This document shows, one piece after another, positions 19,654 through 28,365 of a stretch of DNA of 64,000 nt; the stretch's first letter is position 1, and each line of letters starts with the position of its first letter. The notes beneath the pieces were generated by a model that was given only the letters and a program-made list of their open reading frames with translations, did no database searches and was not told where the DNA came from. Source of the DNA: Pseudomonadota bacterium (GTDB lineage Bacteria > Pseudomonadota > Gammaproteobacteria > Steroidobacterales > Steroidobacteraceae). Both the position numbers and the translations under genes were made by a program. The stretch covers positions 124,001 through 188,000 of the forward strand of contig JAJZUT010000004.1 in the NCBI GenBank assembly GCA_021847105.1, in the 5' to 3' direction.

Positions 19654-20829
19654 CGCCGCGAGAGTGCGCGCGCGCGACAGCCCTGCTGCCAGGTCCGCGC
19701 GCAGATCCTCCAGCGCCTCGATGCCCACCGACAGGCGGATCAGCCCATCGGTCAGACCCGCCTTGGCGCGCGCGGCCGGATCCATAGCCGCATGGGTCAT
19801 GGTGGCCGGATGGGCAATGAGGCTCTCGACGCCACCCAGGGATTCGGCCAACGAGAAGAATTCCAGACCGGCGGTGAAGGCGCGCACGGCCGGCAGCCCG
19901 CCCTGCAGCTCCAGCGTCACGATTGCGCCGAAGCCGCGCTGCTGACGCCGGGCGAGTGCGTGACCGGGGTGAGCGGCAAGGCCTGGATAGTAGACCTGGG
20001 CCACGCCGCGCTCTCCTGCGAGCCACTCGGCGAGCGCCTGGGCATTACGGCCGTGCTGCTCAAGCCGCGCATGCAGCGTGCGCAGTCCGCGCAGCGTGAG
20101 AAAACTGTCGAACGGCGAACCGGTCAGGCCGAGACAATTGGCCCACCAGGCGAGTTCCTCATGAACCGCCGGCTCACGAGCGACGACCGCGCCGCCGACC
20201 ACATCACTGTGACCGTTCAGGTACTTGGTCGTGGAGTGCACCACGACATCGGCCCCGAGGCCGAGCGGCTGCTGCCATGCCGGGGAGAGGAAGGTATTGT
20301 CCACGACCACTTTCGCGCCCGCAGCATGCCCGAGCGCGACCACCCGCTCGATGTCGGTCACGCGCAGCAGCGGATTGCTCGGGGTCTCGACCCACACCAT
20401 CGCCGCCGGCGTTGCCAGCGCCTCGGTGAGAGCCGCCTCGTCCCCGTAGTCGAGGAATTCGACCTGACGCTCGCCGCGTCGTCGCCATGCATCGAACAGG
20501 CGGTAGGTGCCCCCGTAACAATCGTGCGGCGCCACGATGCGCCCACCGACGGGCACCAGATGTCCGGCGAGCGTGATGCCGGCCATGCCCGTGGCGGTCA
20601 CCACGGCACCGGCACCGCCCTCGAGCTGCGCGAGCGCTGCGCCGAGCAGGTCCCGGGTCGGGTTGCCCGAGCGGGTGTAGTCGTAACGGCCCTTCTCGCC
20701 GAAGGCGCGAAACGCGAACGTCGAGCTCAGGTGAATCGGCGGGACCACCGCACCGGTGAGCGGGTCGGATTCCAGGCCCGCGCGCACGGTGCGGGTAATC
20801 GGGGATTGGCGATCGGTCGGATGGCTCAT
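19648..20829 (-). CDS. metB: Cystathionine gamma-synthase / O-acylhomoserine (thiol)-lyase family
   Basis: This 393-residue fold-type I PLP enzyme of the Cys/Met metabolism family shows YDYTRSGNPTRDLLG near residue 50, VDNTFLSPAWQQPLGLGADVV, the PLP-lysine motif HSTTKYLNGHSDVVGG near 202 and ESLGGVESLIAHPATMTH near 335. It joins an activated homoserine with cysteine (transsulfuration) or sulfide (direct sulfhydrylation); the choice cannot be read from sequence with confidence. Its ATG overlaps the metX stop by four bases, placing it directly after the homoserine acyltransferase that supplies its substrate. The pair lies downstream of a SAM riboswitch, which confirms a methionine role. Confidence 0.9.
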   Translation of the reverse strand: MSHPTDRQSPITRTVRAGLESDPLTGAVVPPIHLSSTFAFRAFGEKGRYDYTRSGNPTRDLLGAALAQLEGGAGAVVTATGMAGITLAGHLVPVGGRIVAPHDCYGGTYRLFDAWRRRGERQVEFLDYGDEAALTEALATPAAMVWVETPSNPLLRVTDIERVVALGHAAGAKVVVDNTFLSPAWQQPLGLGADVVVHSTTKYLNGHSDVVGGAVVAREPAVHEELAWWANCLGLTGSPFDSFLTLRGLRTLHARLEQHGRNAQALAEWLAGERGVAQVYYPGLAAHPGHALARRQQRGFGAIVTLELQGGLPAVRAFTAGLEFFSLAESLGGVESLIAHPATMTHAAMDPAARAKAGLTDGLIRLSVGIEALEDLRADLAAGLSRARTLAAA

Positions 20830-21866
20830 GACAAGTTCTCGAGCACCGCGGCGAACACGCCGCGCAGTTGTTGGGATTCCTTCAGAAACGCGTCGTGACC
20901 GTAGATCGAGGAGAACTCGAACAGGCGCGCCGACGGTAGGCGTGCCGCGAGCGCGCGCACCTCGGTGAGCGGCACGAGCAGATCCTCGCGCACCCCCACT
21001 ACCGCGGTGGGCACACAGATGCGCTCGGCCTCGACGGTATGCAGATCAATCGACTCGGACAGACACAAAAACGCCTCGGGCAGATGCCGGGCGGCGTAAT
21101 CCGCACCGCGTGCCGCCAGGTAGCGTTCGACCGGCAGACGCGCACGGCCCTGCTCGAGCACCGCCGGGCCACTGAAGCGCGCCGCGAACTCCTCACCGCT
21201 GCGATAGGTCGACATGCCCAACGCCCGGGCGAGCGCGAGCGACTCGGCCGGCCGGCCGGACTCGATCCCCAAGCGTACGATGTCCCGCTGAATCGAGCGC
21301 CAGGCGCTCGCGAGCGGATACGGTCGATCCGCGGCACAGAGCACCACCAGCTGGCCGACCCGCTCGGGGAAACGCTCGCCGAAGGCCAGACCCACCATGC
21401 CGCCGTAAGAGCCGCCCACGATCGCCCGCAACGCCGTCACCCGGAGGTGATCGAGCACTCGGGCGAGCACCTCGGCCTGATCGTACGTGGAAATGCTCGG
21501 AAAGCGCCCCCCGGCCACCGGCCCGCTGGTCTCGCCGTCGCCGCCGAGATAATCGAAGCTCAGTACCCGGTATCGGTCGGTATCGAGCGGGCGGCCCGGA
21601 CCGGCCACCTCGCGCCACCAGCTCTGGCGGGGTTGCTCGGTGAGACACACCCGCCGGGAGGCGGAAATGCCGCCAAGGGCACAGACGAGCGGAGCATTCG
21701 CCGCCCCGGCGATGCGCCAGGCGACCCGCACGGCCGGCAGGAACCCGCCGTGATGCAGGGCAAGGCCGCCCGGAATGTCAAATATGCCCTCGCGCACCGA
21801 CTCAGCCGGCGGACACCGCGTGGGCTGTTCCGGCTCGATCGGACGAACCTCGGCAATGGCGTGCAT
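20826..21866 (-). CDS. metX: Homoserine O-acyltransferase, MetX family (alpha/beta hydrolase)
   Basis: This 346-residue alpha/beta-hydrolase-fold acyltransferase activates homoserine with an acetyl or succinyl group. The nucleophile motif is GGSYGGMVGLAFGERFP with serine near residue 150. DYLGGDGETSGP corresponds to the NxLG oxyanion region of MetX proteins. The acid and histidine of the triad are in VREDLLVPLTEV and the typical MetX ending YGHDAFLKE. It is shorter than classical MetX (about 370-380 residues) and belongs to a divergent branch. MetX proteins can use either acyl donor and I cannot assign which. The ATG at 21866 has a GGAG ribosome site that is hidden in a hairpin linked to the riboswitch. 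Confidence 0.82.
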   Translation of the reverse strand: MHAIAEVRPIEPEQPTRCPPAESVREGIFDIPGGLALHHGGFLPAVRVAWRIAGAANAPLVCALGGISASRRVCLTEQPRQSWWREVAGPGRPLDTDRYRVLSFDYLGGDGETSGPVAGGRFPSISTYDQAEVLARVLDHLRVTALRAIVGGSYGGMVGLAFGERFPERVGQLVVLCAADRPYPLASAWRSIQRDIVRLGIESGRPAESLALARALGMSTYRSGEEFAARFSGPAVLEQGRARLPVERYLAARGADYAARHLPEAFLCLSESIDLHTVEAERICVPTAVVGVREDLLVPLTEVRALAARLPSARLFEFSSIYGHDAFLKESQQLRGVFAAVLENLS

Positions 21867-21870
21867 GATG

Positions 21871-21913
21871 CGCTCCGCAAATCTCTCGGCTCACCGAGCA
21901 CTCTCACGGAGCG
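21871..21913 (-). promoter_or_regulatory. Ribosome-site sequestering hairpin upstream of metX
   Basis: On the minus strand CGCTCCG (21913-21907) can pair with CGGAGCG (21877-21871). The latter contains the GGAG ribosome site of metX. A small inner stem CTCGG/CCGAG (21898-21885) stacks inside it. No T-run is present between riboswitch and gene, so the expression platform probably blocks translation rather than transcription. Confidence 0.55.
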
Positions 21914-21982
21914 TCCCACCAGGGACCTGGCGGGCGGGCTGCGTCCATCCCCACGCCCGAAGGCGCAGAGCCACACAGTTCG

Positions 21983-22113
21983 CTCATCTGTCGATCCGTG
22001 GCCTGCACCTTGAGGGTACGGCGGGATCGCAGGAGTTGGCACCTTTCCAGAATGGTTGGCTCTGGCGGTTGCCCCGGCGTCTAAGGGCCTATCCCTCAGC
22101 CGGTCTCGATGAG
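21983..22113 (-). ncRNA. SAM-I (S-box) riboswitch
   Basis: On the minus strand the element opens with CTCATCGAGA and closes with GATGAG, forming P1. Between them are the conserved core blocks GAGGGATAGGCCC, GCCGGGGCAACC, a P3 stem CCAGA/TCTGG, GGTGCCAACTCCTGC and a P4 stem. The order and spacing (about 131 bases) match the SAM-I aptamer closely. High S-adenosylmethionine would switch off metX-metB. The aptamer ends 116 bases before the metX ATG. Promoter elements must lie upstream of 22113 on the minus strand but were not pinned down. Confidence 0.93.
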
Positions 22114-22245
22114 TCGAAACAATTCTAGGGGGTCGGCTGCCGGGCGGTCAAGCGACCGGCCGGCGCCGAGCGAGCCGCAATCGCCCCGACGCCCCCTCCC
22201 CCCGCGCCCGTGCCGCGCTGCGTGCTGGCGCCACCCCCTCACTTA

Positions 22246-22261
22246 TGCTAGTGTACTAGCA
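22246..22261 (+). promoter_or_regulatory. TrpR-type operator overlapping the his operon promoter
   Basis: TGCTAGTGTACTAGCA is a 16-base perfect palindrome apart from its two central bases. It contains two CTAG half-sites four bases apart, the same spacing as the E. coli trp operator (CTAG-TTAA-CTAG). The likely -10 element TATGCT (22245-22250) overlaps it, and the first codon of the TrpR-like gene is 20 bases downstream. Autoregulation and control of the his operon are inferred. Confidence 0.7.
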
Positions 22262-22281
22262 CGCTATTACAGTGGATCGGT

Positions 22282-22689
22282 ATGAAGACACACCGCAGCC
22301 TCACGCCACGCCAGGAAGCGCTCGCCGAGCGCAATCTGTTCACCGCCATCGCCGCGCTGCGCGATGCCGAGGAAGTGCGTGCCTTCTTCCGCGACCTGTG
22401 CACTCCGGCCGAGCTGCAGGCGATGGCCGACCGCTGGTCGGTGGTCGATTACCTCAGCCGCGGCTTGCCGTACCGCGAGATTCATCACCTCACCGGCGTC
22501 AGCGTCACCACCATCGGGCGCGTGGCACGCTTTCTCGCCGCCGGCAACGGCGGTTACGGCCTGGTCGCGCAGCGGCTCGGAAAATGGCACCTGCACGCCG
22601 CCCGCGCCGCTGCCGCCGCCGGCGCCCCGACGGCCCCGGCGCGCGCCCTGAGTCCGACCCGTCGCCGCGAGGGATCCCGTCATGGATGA
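22282..22689 (+). CDS. TrpR-like (YerC/YecD family) regulator of the his operon
   Basis: This 135-residue protein has an N-terminal TrpR-fold domain. FFRDLCTPAELQAMADRW is the helix before the DNA-binding unit, and YREIHHLTGVSVTTIGRVARFL is the helix-turn-helix. The last 35 residues are Ala/Arg/Pro-rich and look disordered. YerC/YecD relatives of the Trp repressor are often next to his genes. Being first in the his operon and overlapping hisG by eight bases, with a trp-operator-like palindrome at its promoter, it is best read as a histidine-sensing repressor (a HisR-type role). The effector is inference. Confidence 0.8.
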   Translation: MKTHRSLTPRQEALAERNLFTAIAALRDAEEVRAFFRDLCTPAELQAMADRWSVVDYLSRGLPYREIHHLTGVSVTTIGRVARFLAAGNGGYGLVAQRLGKWHLHAARAAAAAGAPTAPARALSPTRRREGSRHG

Positions 22690-23578
22690 ATTGCGTCTGA
22701 AACTGGCCATTCAGAAGTCCGGGCGTCTGACCGACCCGTCGCTGGAGATGCTGCTGCGCTGCGGCCTGAAGATCTCCCGCGGCAAAGATCAGCTGATGGC
22801 CTACGGCGAGAACATGCCGCTCGATGTGCTGTTCGTGCGCGATGACGATATTCCCGATCTGGTGCAGGAGGATGTCTGCGACCTCGGGCTGGTCGGACTC
22901 AACGTGCTGGAGGAGAAACGTTTGGAACTCGCCGCGCGCGGCCATCCGGTGCGCTTTCAGCCCCTGCGCACGCTCGATTTCGGACGCTGCCGCCTTGCGC
23001 TCGCGGTGCCCGAGGGACACCCCTTCGACGGCCCGCGCAGTCTCGAGGGCAAGCGCATCGCCACCACCTACCCGTTTCTGCTCGAGAATTACCTGCGCCA
23101 GCGCGGCGTCACGGCCGAGATCGTCACCCTGTCCGGTGCGGTGGAGATCGCGCCGCGTCTCGGCCGGGCCGATCTGATCTGCGATCTGGTTTCTACTGGC
23201 TCGACGCTGCAGGCGAATCACCTGCGCGAAGTCGAGACGGTGCTCGAGAGCCACGCGGTGCTGATCCGCACCCCGCTCGGCCTGCCGCCACTGAAGGACG
23301 AGTGGGTCGAGCGGCTGATGATGCGGCTCGATGGAGTGCAGCAAGTACGCGAGAGCAAATACATCATGCTGCATGCCCCTCGGGCTGCTCTCGAGCAGAT
23401 CCGCAGCCTGCTGCCCGGATGCGAATTCCCGACCATCATCCCGCTCGAGGGCTCACCGGATAAGGTTGCCGTGCATGCCGTGTGCCGCGAGAACGTCTTC
23501 TGGGAGACACTCGAGCAGCTGAAGAAGGCGGGCGCCAGCGCGCTGCTCGTGCTACCGGTCGAGAAGATGTTGGCCTGA
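22682..23578 (+). CDS. hisG: ATP phosphoribosyltransferase, long form
   Basis: This 298-residue protein is the first enzyme of histidine synthesis, joining ATP and PRPP. LAIQKSGRL at the N-terminus, the PRPP loop region DLICDLVSTGSTLQANHL near residue 165, and the C-terminal ACT-like regulatory domain (KYIMLHAPRAALEQI ... EGSPDKVAVHAV) identify the homohexameric long form that is inhibited by histidine and needs no HisZ. The ATG at 22682 overlaps the end of the regulator gene, so the two are coupled. Confidence 0.95.
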   Translation: MDELRLKLAIQKSGRLTDPSLEMLLRCGLKISRGKDQLMAYGENMPLDVLFVRDDDIPDLVQEDVCDLGLVGLNVLEEKRLELAARGHPVRFQPLRTLDFGRCRLALAVPEGHPFDGPRSLEGKRIATTYPFLLENYLRQRGVTAEIVTLSGAVEIAPRLGRADLICDLVSTGSTLQANHLREVETVLESHAVLIRTPLGLPPLKDEWVERLMMRLDGVQQVRESKYIMLHAPRAALEQIRSLLPGCEFPTIIPLEGSPDKVAVHAVCRENVFWETLEQLKKAGASALLVLPVEKMLA

Positions 23579-23582
23579 CCCC

Positions 23583-24896
23583 ATGCGCATTTTGCATTGG
23601 AGCGCACTCAGCGCGAGCGAACGCAGCGCGGCCCTCGAGCGGCCCGCGCAACAGGCCCGCGCGGACATCGACAAACTGGTGCGCGAGGTGATCAGCTCCG
23701 TGCGTGCCCGGGGCGATGCGGCCTTGCGCGAATACACCCGCCGCTTCGATGGGGTCGAGCCTCACGCCCTGCGCGTCGGCGCCGAGCAGTTTGCGGCGGC
23801 GCGCCGCGCCGTCGGTCCGCAGGAACAGGCGGCACTCGCACGGGCCATCGAAAATGTCGAGCGCTTCCACCGCACCCAGAGCCTCGAGAGCGCGAGTCTC
23901 GAGACCGAGCCCGGCGTGCGCTGCGAGCGGCTGTATCGTCCGATCGGCGCGGTGGGACTGTATGTCCCGGCGGGCTCGGCGCCCCTGCCCTCGGCGGTGG
24001 TGATGCTCGCGGTGCCGGCCCGCATTGCCGGCTGTCCGCGCCGCGTGCTGTGCACACCGCCTGATCGGAGCGGCCAGGCGCATCCGGCGGTGCTGCTCGC
24101 CGCAGAGCTGTGCGGCATCGAGCAGGTTTACACCGTCGGCGGCGCGCAGGCGATCGCCGCCCTCGCCTATGGCACCGAGAGCATCCCCAAGGTCGACAAG
24201 ATCTTCGGCCCCGGCAACGCCTGGGTGACCGCCGCGAAGCAGGCCGCCGCGGCCGATCCGCATGGCGCGGCTTGCGATATGCCGGCGGGCCCCTCGGAAG
24301 TCATGGTGCTCGCCGATGACACGGCGCGCCCGGAGTTCGTCGCCGCTGACCTGTTGGCGCAGGCCGAGCACGACCCTTCCGCCCAAGCGATTCTCGTCAC
24401 CCCGAGCGCCGCGCTCGCCGCGGCGGTGAGTGCGGCGCTCGCCGCGCAGACCACAACGCTCTCACGGCGCGCCATTCTCGAGCGTTCCCTGACCGCCAGC
24501 CGCTGTCTGCTCGTGCCCGATCTGGACACCGCGATCGAGGTCGCCAACACCTATGCCGCCGAGCATCTGATCGTACAGACCCGCGAGCCACGTGCCGTCC
24601 TGGCACACATCGTCAATGCCGGCTCGGTGTTTCTCGGTCCCTGGTCGCCCGAGCCCCTGGGCGATTACTGCTCCGGCACGAACCACGTCCTGCCGACCTA
24701 CGGCTATGCGCGCGCCTACAGCGGTCTGTCGACCATCGATTATCTCAAGCGCATCACCGTTCAGGAGCTGACCGCCGAGGCGCTGCGCAGCCTCGGTCCG
24801 ACCGCCGTGACCCTGGCCCGCCTGGAGGGCCTCGATGCGCATGCCGCCGCCGTGACCCGCAGGCTCGAGAGGCTCTCGATGGAAGGCGCGCAATGA
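23583..24896 (+). CDS. hisD: Histidinol dehydrogenase
   Basis: This 437-residue zinc enzyme oxidises histidinol to histidine in two NAD-dependent steps. [48 protein letters not shown] and [14 protein letters not shown] are all present. The zinc and catalytic residues appear in [33 protein letters not shown] and [10 protein letters not shown]. It begins four bases after hisG and its stop overlaps the hisC start by four bases. Confidence 0.95.
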   Translation: MRILHWSALSASERSAALERPAQQARADIDKLVREVISSVRARGDAALREYTRRFDGVEPHALRVGAEQFAAARRAVGPQEQAALARAIENVERFHRTQSLESASLETEPGVRCERLYRPIGAVGLYVPAGSAPLPSAVVMLAVPARIAGCPRRVLCTPPDRSGQAHPAVLLAAELCGIEQVYTVGGAQAIAALAYGTESIPKVDKIFGPGNAWVTAAKQAAAADPHGAACDMPAGPSEVMVLADDTARPEFVAADLLAQAEHDPSAQAILVTPSAALAAAVSAALAAQTTTLSRRAILERSLTASRCLLVPDLDTAIEVANTYAAEHLIVQTREPRAVLAHIVNAGSVFLGPWSPEPLGDYCSGTNHVLPTYGYARAYSGLSTIDYLKRITVQELTAEALRSLGPTAVTLARLEGLDAHAAAVTRRLERLSMEGAQ

Positions 24897-25948
24897 GCTG
24901 GGTGAACGCGCTGGCGCGGGCGGACATCGTGGCGCTGAAAGTCTACGAGCATGCCGCGTGGCGCCCGGAACTTGAGCGGCTGCATGCCAACGAGCTGCCG
25001 TGGAGCCCTGCGGGCGAGGACGGCCGCGACGGTCTGAACCGCTACCCGCAGCCTCAGCCGCGTGCGCTGCTCGAGGGGCTGGCGAGACTCTACGGCGTAG
25101 CGAGTGATTCGGTCCTGCTCGGCCGCGGCAGCGACGAGGCGATCGACCTGCTCTGCCGTGCCTTCTGCCGCGCCGGGCAAGACGCGGTGCTGGTCTGTCC
25201 GCCGACGTTCGGGATGTACGCCGTATCGGCCCGCATCCAAGGCGCAGAGGTGATCTCGGTGCCGCTGCGCGCCGAGCACGGATTCGCGCTCGATGAGCAG
25301 GCCCTGCTGGAGCGCTGCACGCCGGCTACCAAGCTGGTGTTTCTGTGCTCGCCGAACAATCCCACCGGCAACCTGCTCGATGCGCAGACCGTGCTGCGCA
25401 TCGCCGCGGCGCTCGCGGGGCGTGCGCTGGTGGTGCTCGATGAGGCTTACATCGAGTTCGCAGACCGTCCGAGCCTCGCCGCGCACATCGGCGCGCAGCC
25501 AAATCTCGCCGTGCTGCGCACCCTGTCAAAAGCGTACGGTCTGGCCGGCGCGCGCTGCGGTGCGCTGCTCGCCGACCCGCAGGTCATCACGCTGCTGCGC
25601 AAGATCATCCCCCCCTACGCCATCCCCAAGCTCACCGTCGATGCGGCGTTGGCACGGCTCGGTCCGGCCGCGATGCAGAGCGGCCGCGAACGGCTCGCTA
25701 CGCTGCTCGCCGAGCGTGCACGCCTCGAGCGCGAGCTCACGCCATTGCCGTTGGTGGCGCGCGTATGGCCCAGCGCAGCGAATTTCCTCCTCGTCGAATT
25801 CCACGACGCGCAATCGGCGCTCGATAGAGCCTGTGCGGCGGGCCTGCTGGTGCGCGATGCGCGCGGCTACCCCGGACTCGCCCGCGCGCTGCGCGTCAGC
25901 GTCGGCACGCCCGAGCAGAATTCGCGGCTGCTGGAGGCGTGGTCATGA
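24893..25948 (+). CDS. hisC: Histidinol-phosphate aminotransferase
   Basis: This 351-residue PLP aminotransferase has LHANELPWSP (the HisC LxxNExP motif), SPNNPTGNLL near 148, VVLDEAYIEFAD near 182, and the PLP-lysine motif RTLSKAYGLAGARCG with lysine near 210. It converts imidazole-acetol phosphate to histidinol phosphate. ATGA overlaps on both sides (with hisD and hisB) show tight coupling. Confidence 0.95.
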   Translation: MSWVNALARADIVALKVYEHAAWRPELERLHANELPWSPAGEDGRDGLNRYPQPQPRALLEGLARLYGVASDSVLLGRGSDEAIDLLCRAFCRAGQDAVLVCPPTFGMYAVSARIQGAEVISVPLRAEHGFALDEQALLERCTPATKLVFLCSPNNPTGNLLDAQTVLRIAAALAGRALVVLDEAYIEFADRPSLAAHIGAQPNLAVLRTLSKAYGLAGARCGALLADPQVITLLRKIIPPYAIPKLTVDAALARLGPAAMQSGRERLATLLAERARLERELTPLPLVARVWPSAANFLLVEFHDAQSALDRACAAGLLVRDARGYPGLARALRVSVGTPEQNSRLLEAWS

Positions 25949-27018
25949 GCCGGCCCACCGCCACGATCTTCCTCGACCGCGACGGGACGCTGGTTGAGGA
26001 ACCGCCTGATCATCAGGTCGATGCGCTCGAGAAAGTGCGCTTCATGCCCGGGGTGTTCGCCGCGCTCGCCACGCTGCAGCGGCGCGGCTACCGGCTGGTC
26101 ATGGTCACCAACCAGGACGGGCTCGGTACCGACACCTTTCCGCGCGAGCGCTTCGAGCTCGTCCAGCAGTTCATTCTCGACACCTTCGCCGCCCAGGGCA
26201 TCACCTTCGCGGCGGTGTTTGTCTGCCCGCACCGGCCCGCCGATGGCTGCGCGTGCCGCAAGCCCAAGACCGCACTGCTCGAGACCTACCTGCGCACCCA
26301 CCCGATCGACCTCGACTCGAGTGCAGTCGTGGGCGACCGGGACACCGACCTCGCCTTCGCCGCGAATCTTGGCGTGCGCGGCGTGCGCGTCCGCCAGGAT
26401 GGCACCGCAGAGGAGACCTGGCCCGTGGCTGTCGGCGCACTCACCGCACGACGCGCACGCGTCGAGCGGCGCACGCGCGAAACCAACATCGAGGTACGCG
26501 TTGACCTCGATGCGACCTCACCGGTGCAGATTGCAACGGGCATCGGCTTTTTCGATCACATGCTCGAGCAACTCGCCCGGCATGGTGGCTTCGCGCTGGA
26601 ACTGACCTGCCGCGGCGATCTGCACATCGATGAGCATCACACGGTCGAGGACTGTGCCCTGGCGCTCGGCGAGGCGCTGCGCCAGGCGCTCGGCACCAAA
26701 CTCGGCATTGCGCGCTATGGCTTCCTGCTGCCGATGGACGAAGCACAGGCGCAGGTGGCTCTCGATCTGTCGGGCCGCCCCTTCGCGCGCTTCGACGGCC
26801 ACTTCGCACGCCCGAGCGTCGGCGGTCTGCCGACTGAGTTGGTGCCGCATTTCTTCCGTTCCCTCGCCGATACCCTCGGTGCCGCGATCCACGTGCGTAT
26901 CGAGGGCGAGAACAGCCATCACATGGTCGAGGGCTGCTTCAAGGGGGTCGGGCGCGCGCTGCGCCAGGCGCTGCAGCGCGAGGGCGAGGAGCTGCCGAGC
27001 ACCAAGGGTGTGTTGTGA
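25945..27018 (+). CDS. hisB: Bifunctional histidinol-phosphatase / imidazoleglycerol-phosphate dehydratase
   Basis: This 357-residue fusion has an N-terminal HAD phosphatase (about 1-165) with FLDRDGTLVEEP, TNQDGLGT and the zinc-binding C-x-H...C-x-C loop in CPHRPADGCACRK. The C-terminal dehydratase (about 168-357) has FFDHMLEQLARHGG, DEHHTVEDCALALG and a second HH motif in ENSHHMVEG. The fused form is typical of gammaproteobacteria. The start at 25945 overlaps the hisC stop; the ATG at 25939 adds only two residues. Confidence 0.95.
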   Translation: MSRPTATIFLDRDGTLVEEPPDHQVDALEKVRFMPGVFAALATLQRRGYRLVMVTNQDGLGTDTFPRERFELVQQFILDTFAAQGITFAAVFVCPHRPADGCACRKPKTALLETYLRTHPIDLDSSAVVGDRDTDLAFAANLGVRGVRVRQDGTAEETWPVAVGALTARRARVERRTRETNIEVRVDLDATSPVQIATGIGFFDHMLEQLARHGGFALELTCRGDLHIDEHHTVEDCALALGEALRQALGTKLGIARYGFLLPMDEAQAQVALDLSGRPFARFDGHFARPSVGGLPTELVPHFFRSLADTLGAAIHVRIEGENSHHMVEGCFKGVGRALRQALQREGEELPSTKGVL

Positions 27019-27608
27019 GCGGCACGATCATCATCGACAGTGGCGGGGCCAATCTCGCCTCCCTGCAGTTCGCCTTCGAGCGGCTGGGCGAGTCCGTGCG
27101 CGTGAGCGCCGATGCCGGCGAAATCGCCTCGGCCGAGCGGATCGTCCTGCCTGGGGTCGGCTCGGCTGCCGATGCCATGCAGCGACTGCAGCGCAGCGGA
27201 CTTGCGGCGCAGCTCGCCACCCTCACCCAGCCAGTGCTCGGCATCTGTCTTGGCATGCAGCTGCTGTTCGAGCATTCCGCGGAGGGCGATGCCCCCTGTC
27301 TTGGCATCATCCCCGGCACGGTGCGCCGCCTCGAAGCGCGCACTGCGCGCCCGGTGCCGCACATGGGCTGGAACCGTCTCGGCGCGCTGCGACCCGATCC
27401 GCTGCTCGCCGGGCTCGCGCCCGAGGCGTATTTCTATTTCGTGCACAGTTACGCGGTGGCAGTGGGCCCCCCGACGCTCGCCTCGGTCGAGTACGGTGAG
27501 AGCCTCTCGGCAGTCGTGCGACACAACAACTTTTGGGGCGTGCAGTTCCACCCGGAACGCTCGGCATCGAGCGGTGCGCGCCTGCTGCAGAACTTCCTCA
27601 CCCTATAA
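27015..27608 (+). CDS. hisH: Imidazole glycerol phosphate synthase, glutamine amidotransferase subunit
   Basis: This 197-residue class I glutaminase subunit supplies ammonia to HisF. The nucleophile is in GICLGMQLLFE (cysteine near 77), with the His-Glu pair in VQFHPERS near 179. PHMGWNRLG is a HisH marker. It starts with GTG at 27015, overlapping the hisB stop (GTGA). It ends just before hisA. Confidence 0.94.
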   Translation: MSGTIIIDSGGANLASLQFAFERLGESVRVSADAGEIASAERIVLPGVGSAADAMQRLQRSGLAAQLATLTQPVLGICLGMQLLFEHSAEGDAPCLGIIPGTVRRLEARTARPVPHMGWNRLGALRPDPLLAGLAPEAYFYFVHSYAVAVGPPTLASVEYGESLSAVVRHNNFWGVQFHPERSASSGARLLQNFLTL

Positions 27609-27612
27609 CGCA

Positions 27613-28365
27613 ATGCAACTCATACCCGCGATTGATCTGCGCGCCGGGCGCTGCGTACGGCTCTACCAAGGCAACTTCCAGGCCGAGACCCGTTACGATC
27701 AAGATCCGCTCGAACTGCTCGAGCGATACCGCGCCCTCGGCGCAAGCTGGCTACACGTGGTCGATCTCGACGGTGCGCGCGACGGAACACTCGCCAACCG
27801 CACGGTCATCGGCACATTGCTGGCGCAACCGGGGATCCGCGTGCAGGTCGGTGGCGGGATCCGCTCGCTCGAGCGGATCGAGGATCTGCTCGCGGCCGGC
27901 GCCGCGCGCGTGGTGATCGGCAGCACCGCGGTTGAGCAGCCCCCACTCGTGCTCGGCTGGCTTGAGCGCTTCGGCACCGAGCGAGTCTGCCTGGCACTCG
28001 ATGTCCGACTCGATGCGCAGGGCGTGCCGCAGGTGCGCACGCGCGGCTGGCGCGAAGCTGGCGCGCTCAGCCTGTGGCAGGCGCTCGAACGATACCCCTC
28101 CGGTGCCGTCGCGCACGTCCTGTGCACGGACATCGAGCGAGACGGGGCGCTCGCCGGACCCAATCTCGAGCTTTACCGCGCGGCACTCGCGCGCTTTCCT
28201 GAGCTTGCCTGGCAGGCCTCAGGCGGCGTGCGCGATGCGAGCGATCTGCACGCACTGGCGCACCTCGGTGTGGCCGCCGCAGTGAGCGGCAAGGCTCTGC
28301 TCGAGGGACGGATGGACGCCGAGGAGTTACGACCATTCTTGCCCGACGCATCATTCCCTGCCTAG
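27613..28365 (+). CDS. hisA: Phosphoribosylformimino-5-aminoimidazole carboxamide ribotide isomerase
   Basis: This 250-residue TIM-barrel Amadori isomerase has [15 protein letters not shown] with the first catalytic aspartate near 8. [17 protein letters not shown] is a phosphate-binding loop, the second aspartate is in [14 protein letters not shown] near 130, and [11 protein letters not shown] is the second phosphate site. The ATG is at 27613; a longer frame starting in hisH is not used. Its 3' end overlaps the proposed true start of hisF by 31 bases and its GAGGAG sequence doubles as the hisF ribosome site. Confidence 0.93.
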   Translation: MQLIPAIDLRAGRCVRLYQGNFQAETRYDQDPLELLERYRALGASWLHVVDLDGARDGTLANRTVIGTLLAQPGIRVQVGGGIRSLERIEDLLAAGAARVVIGSTAVEQPPLVLGWLERFGTERVCLALDVRLDAQGVPQVRTRGWREAGALSLWQALERYPSGAVAHVLCTDIERDGALAGPNLELYRAALARFPELAWQASGGVRDASDLHALAHLGVAAAVSGKALLEGRMDAEELRPFLPDASFPA

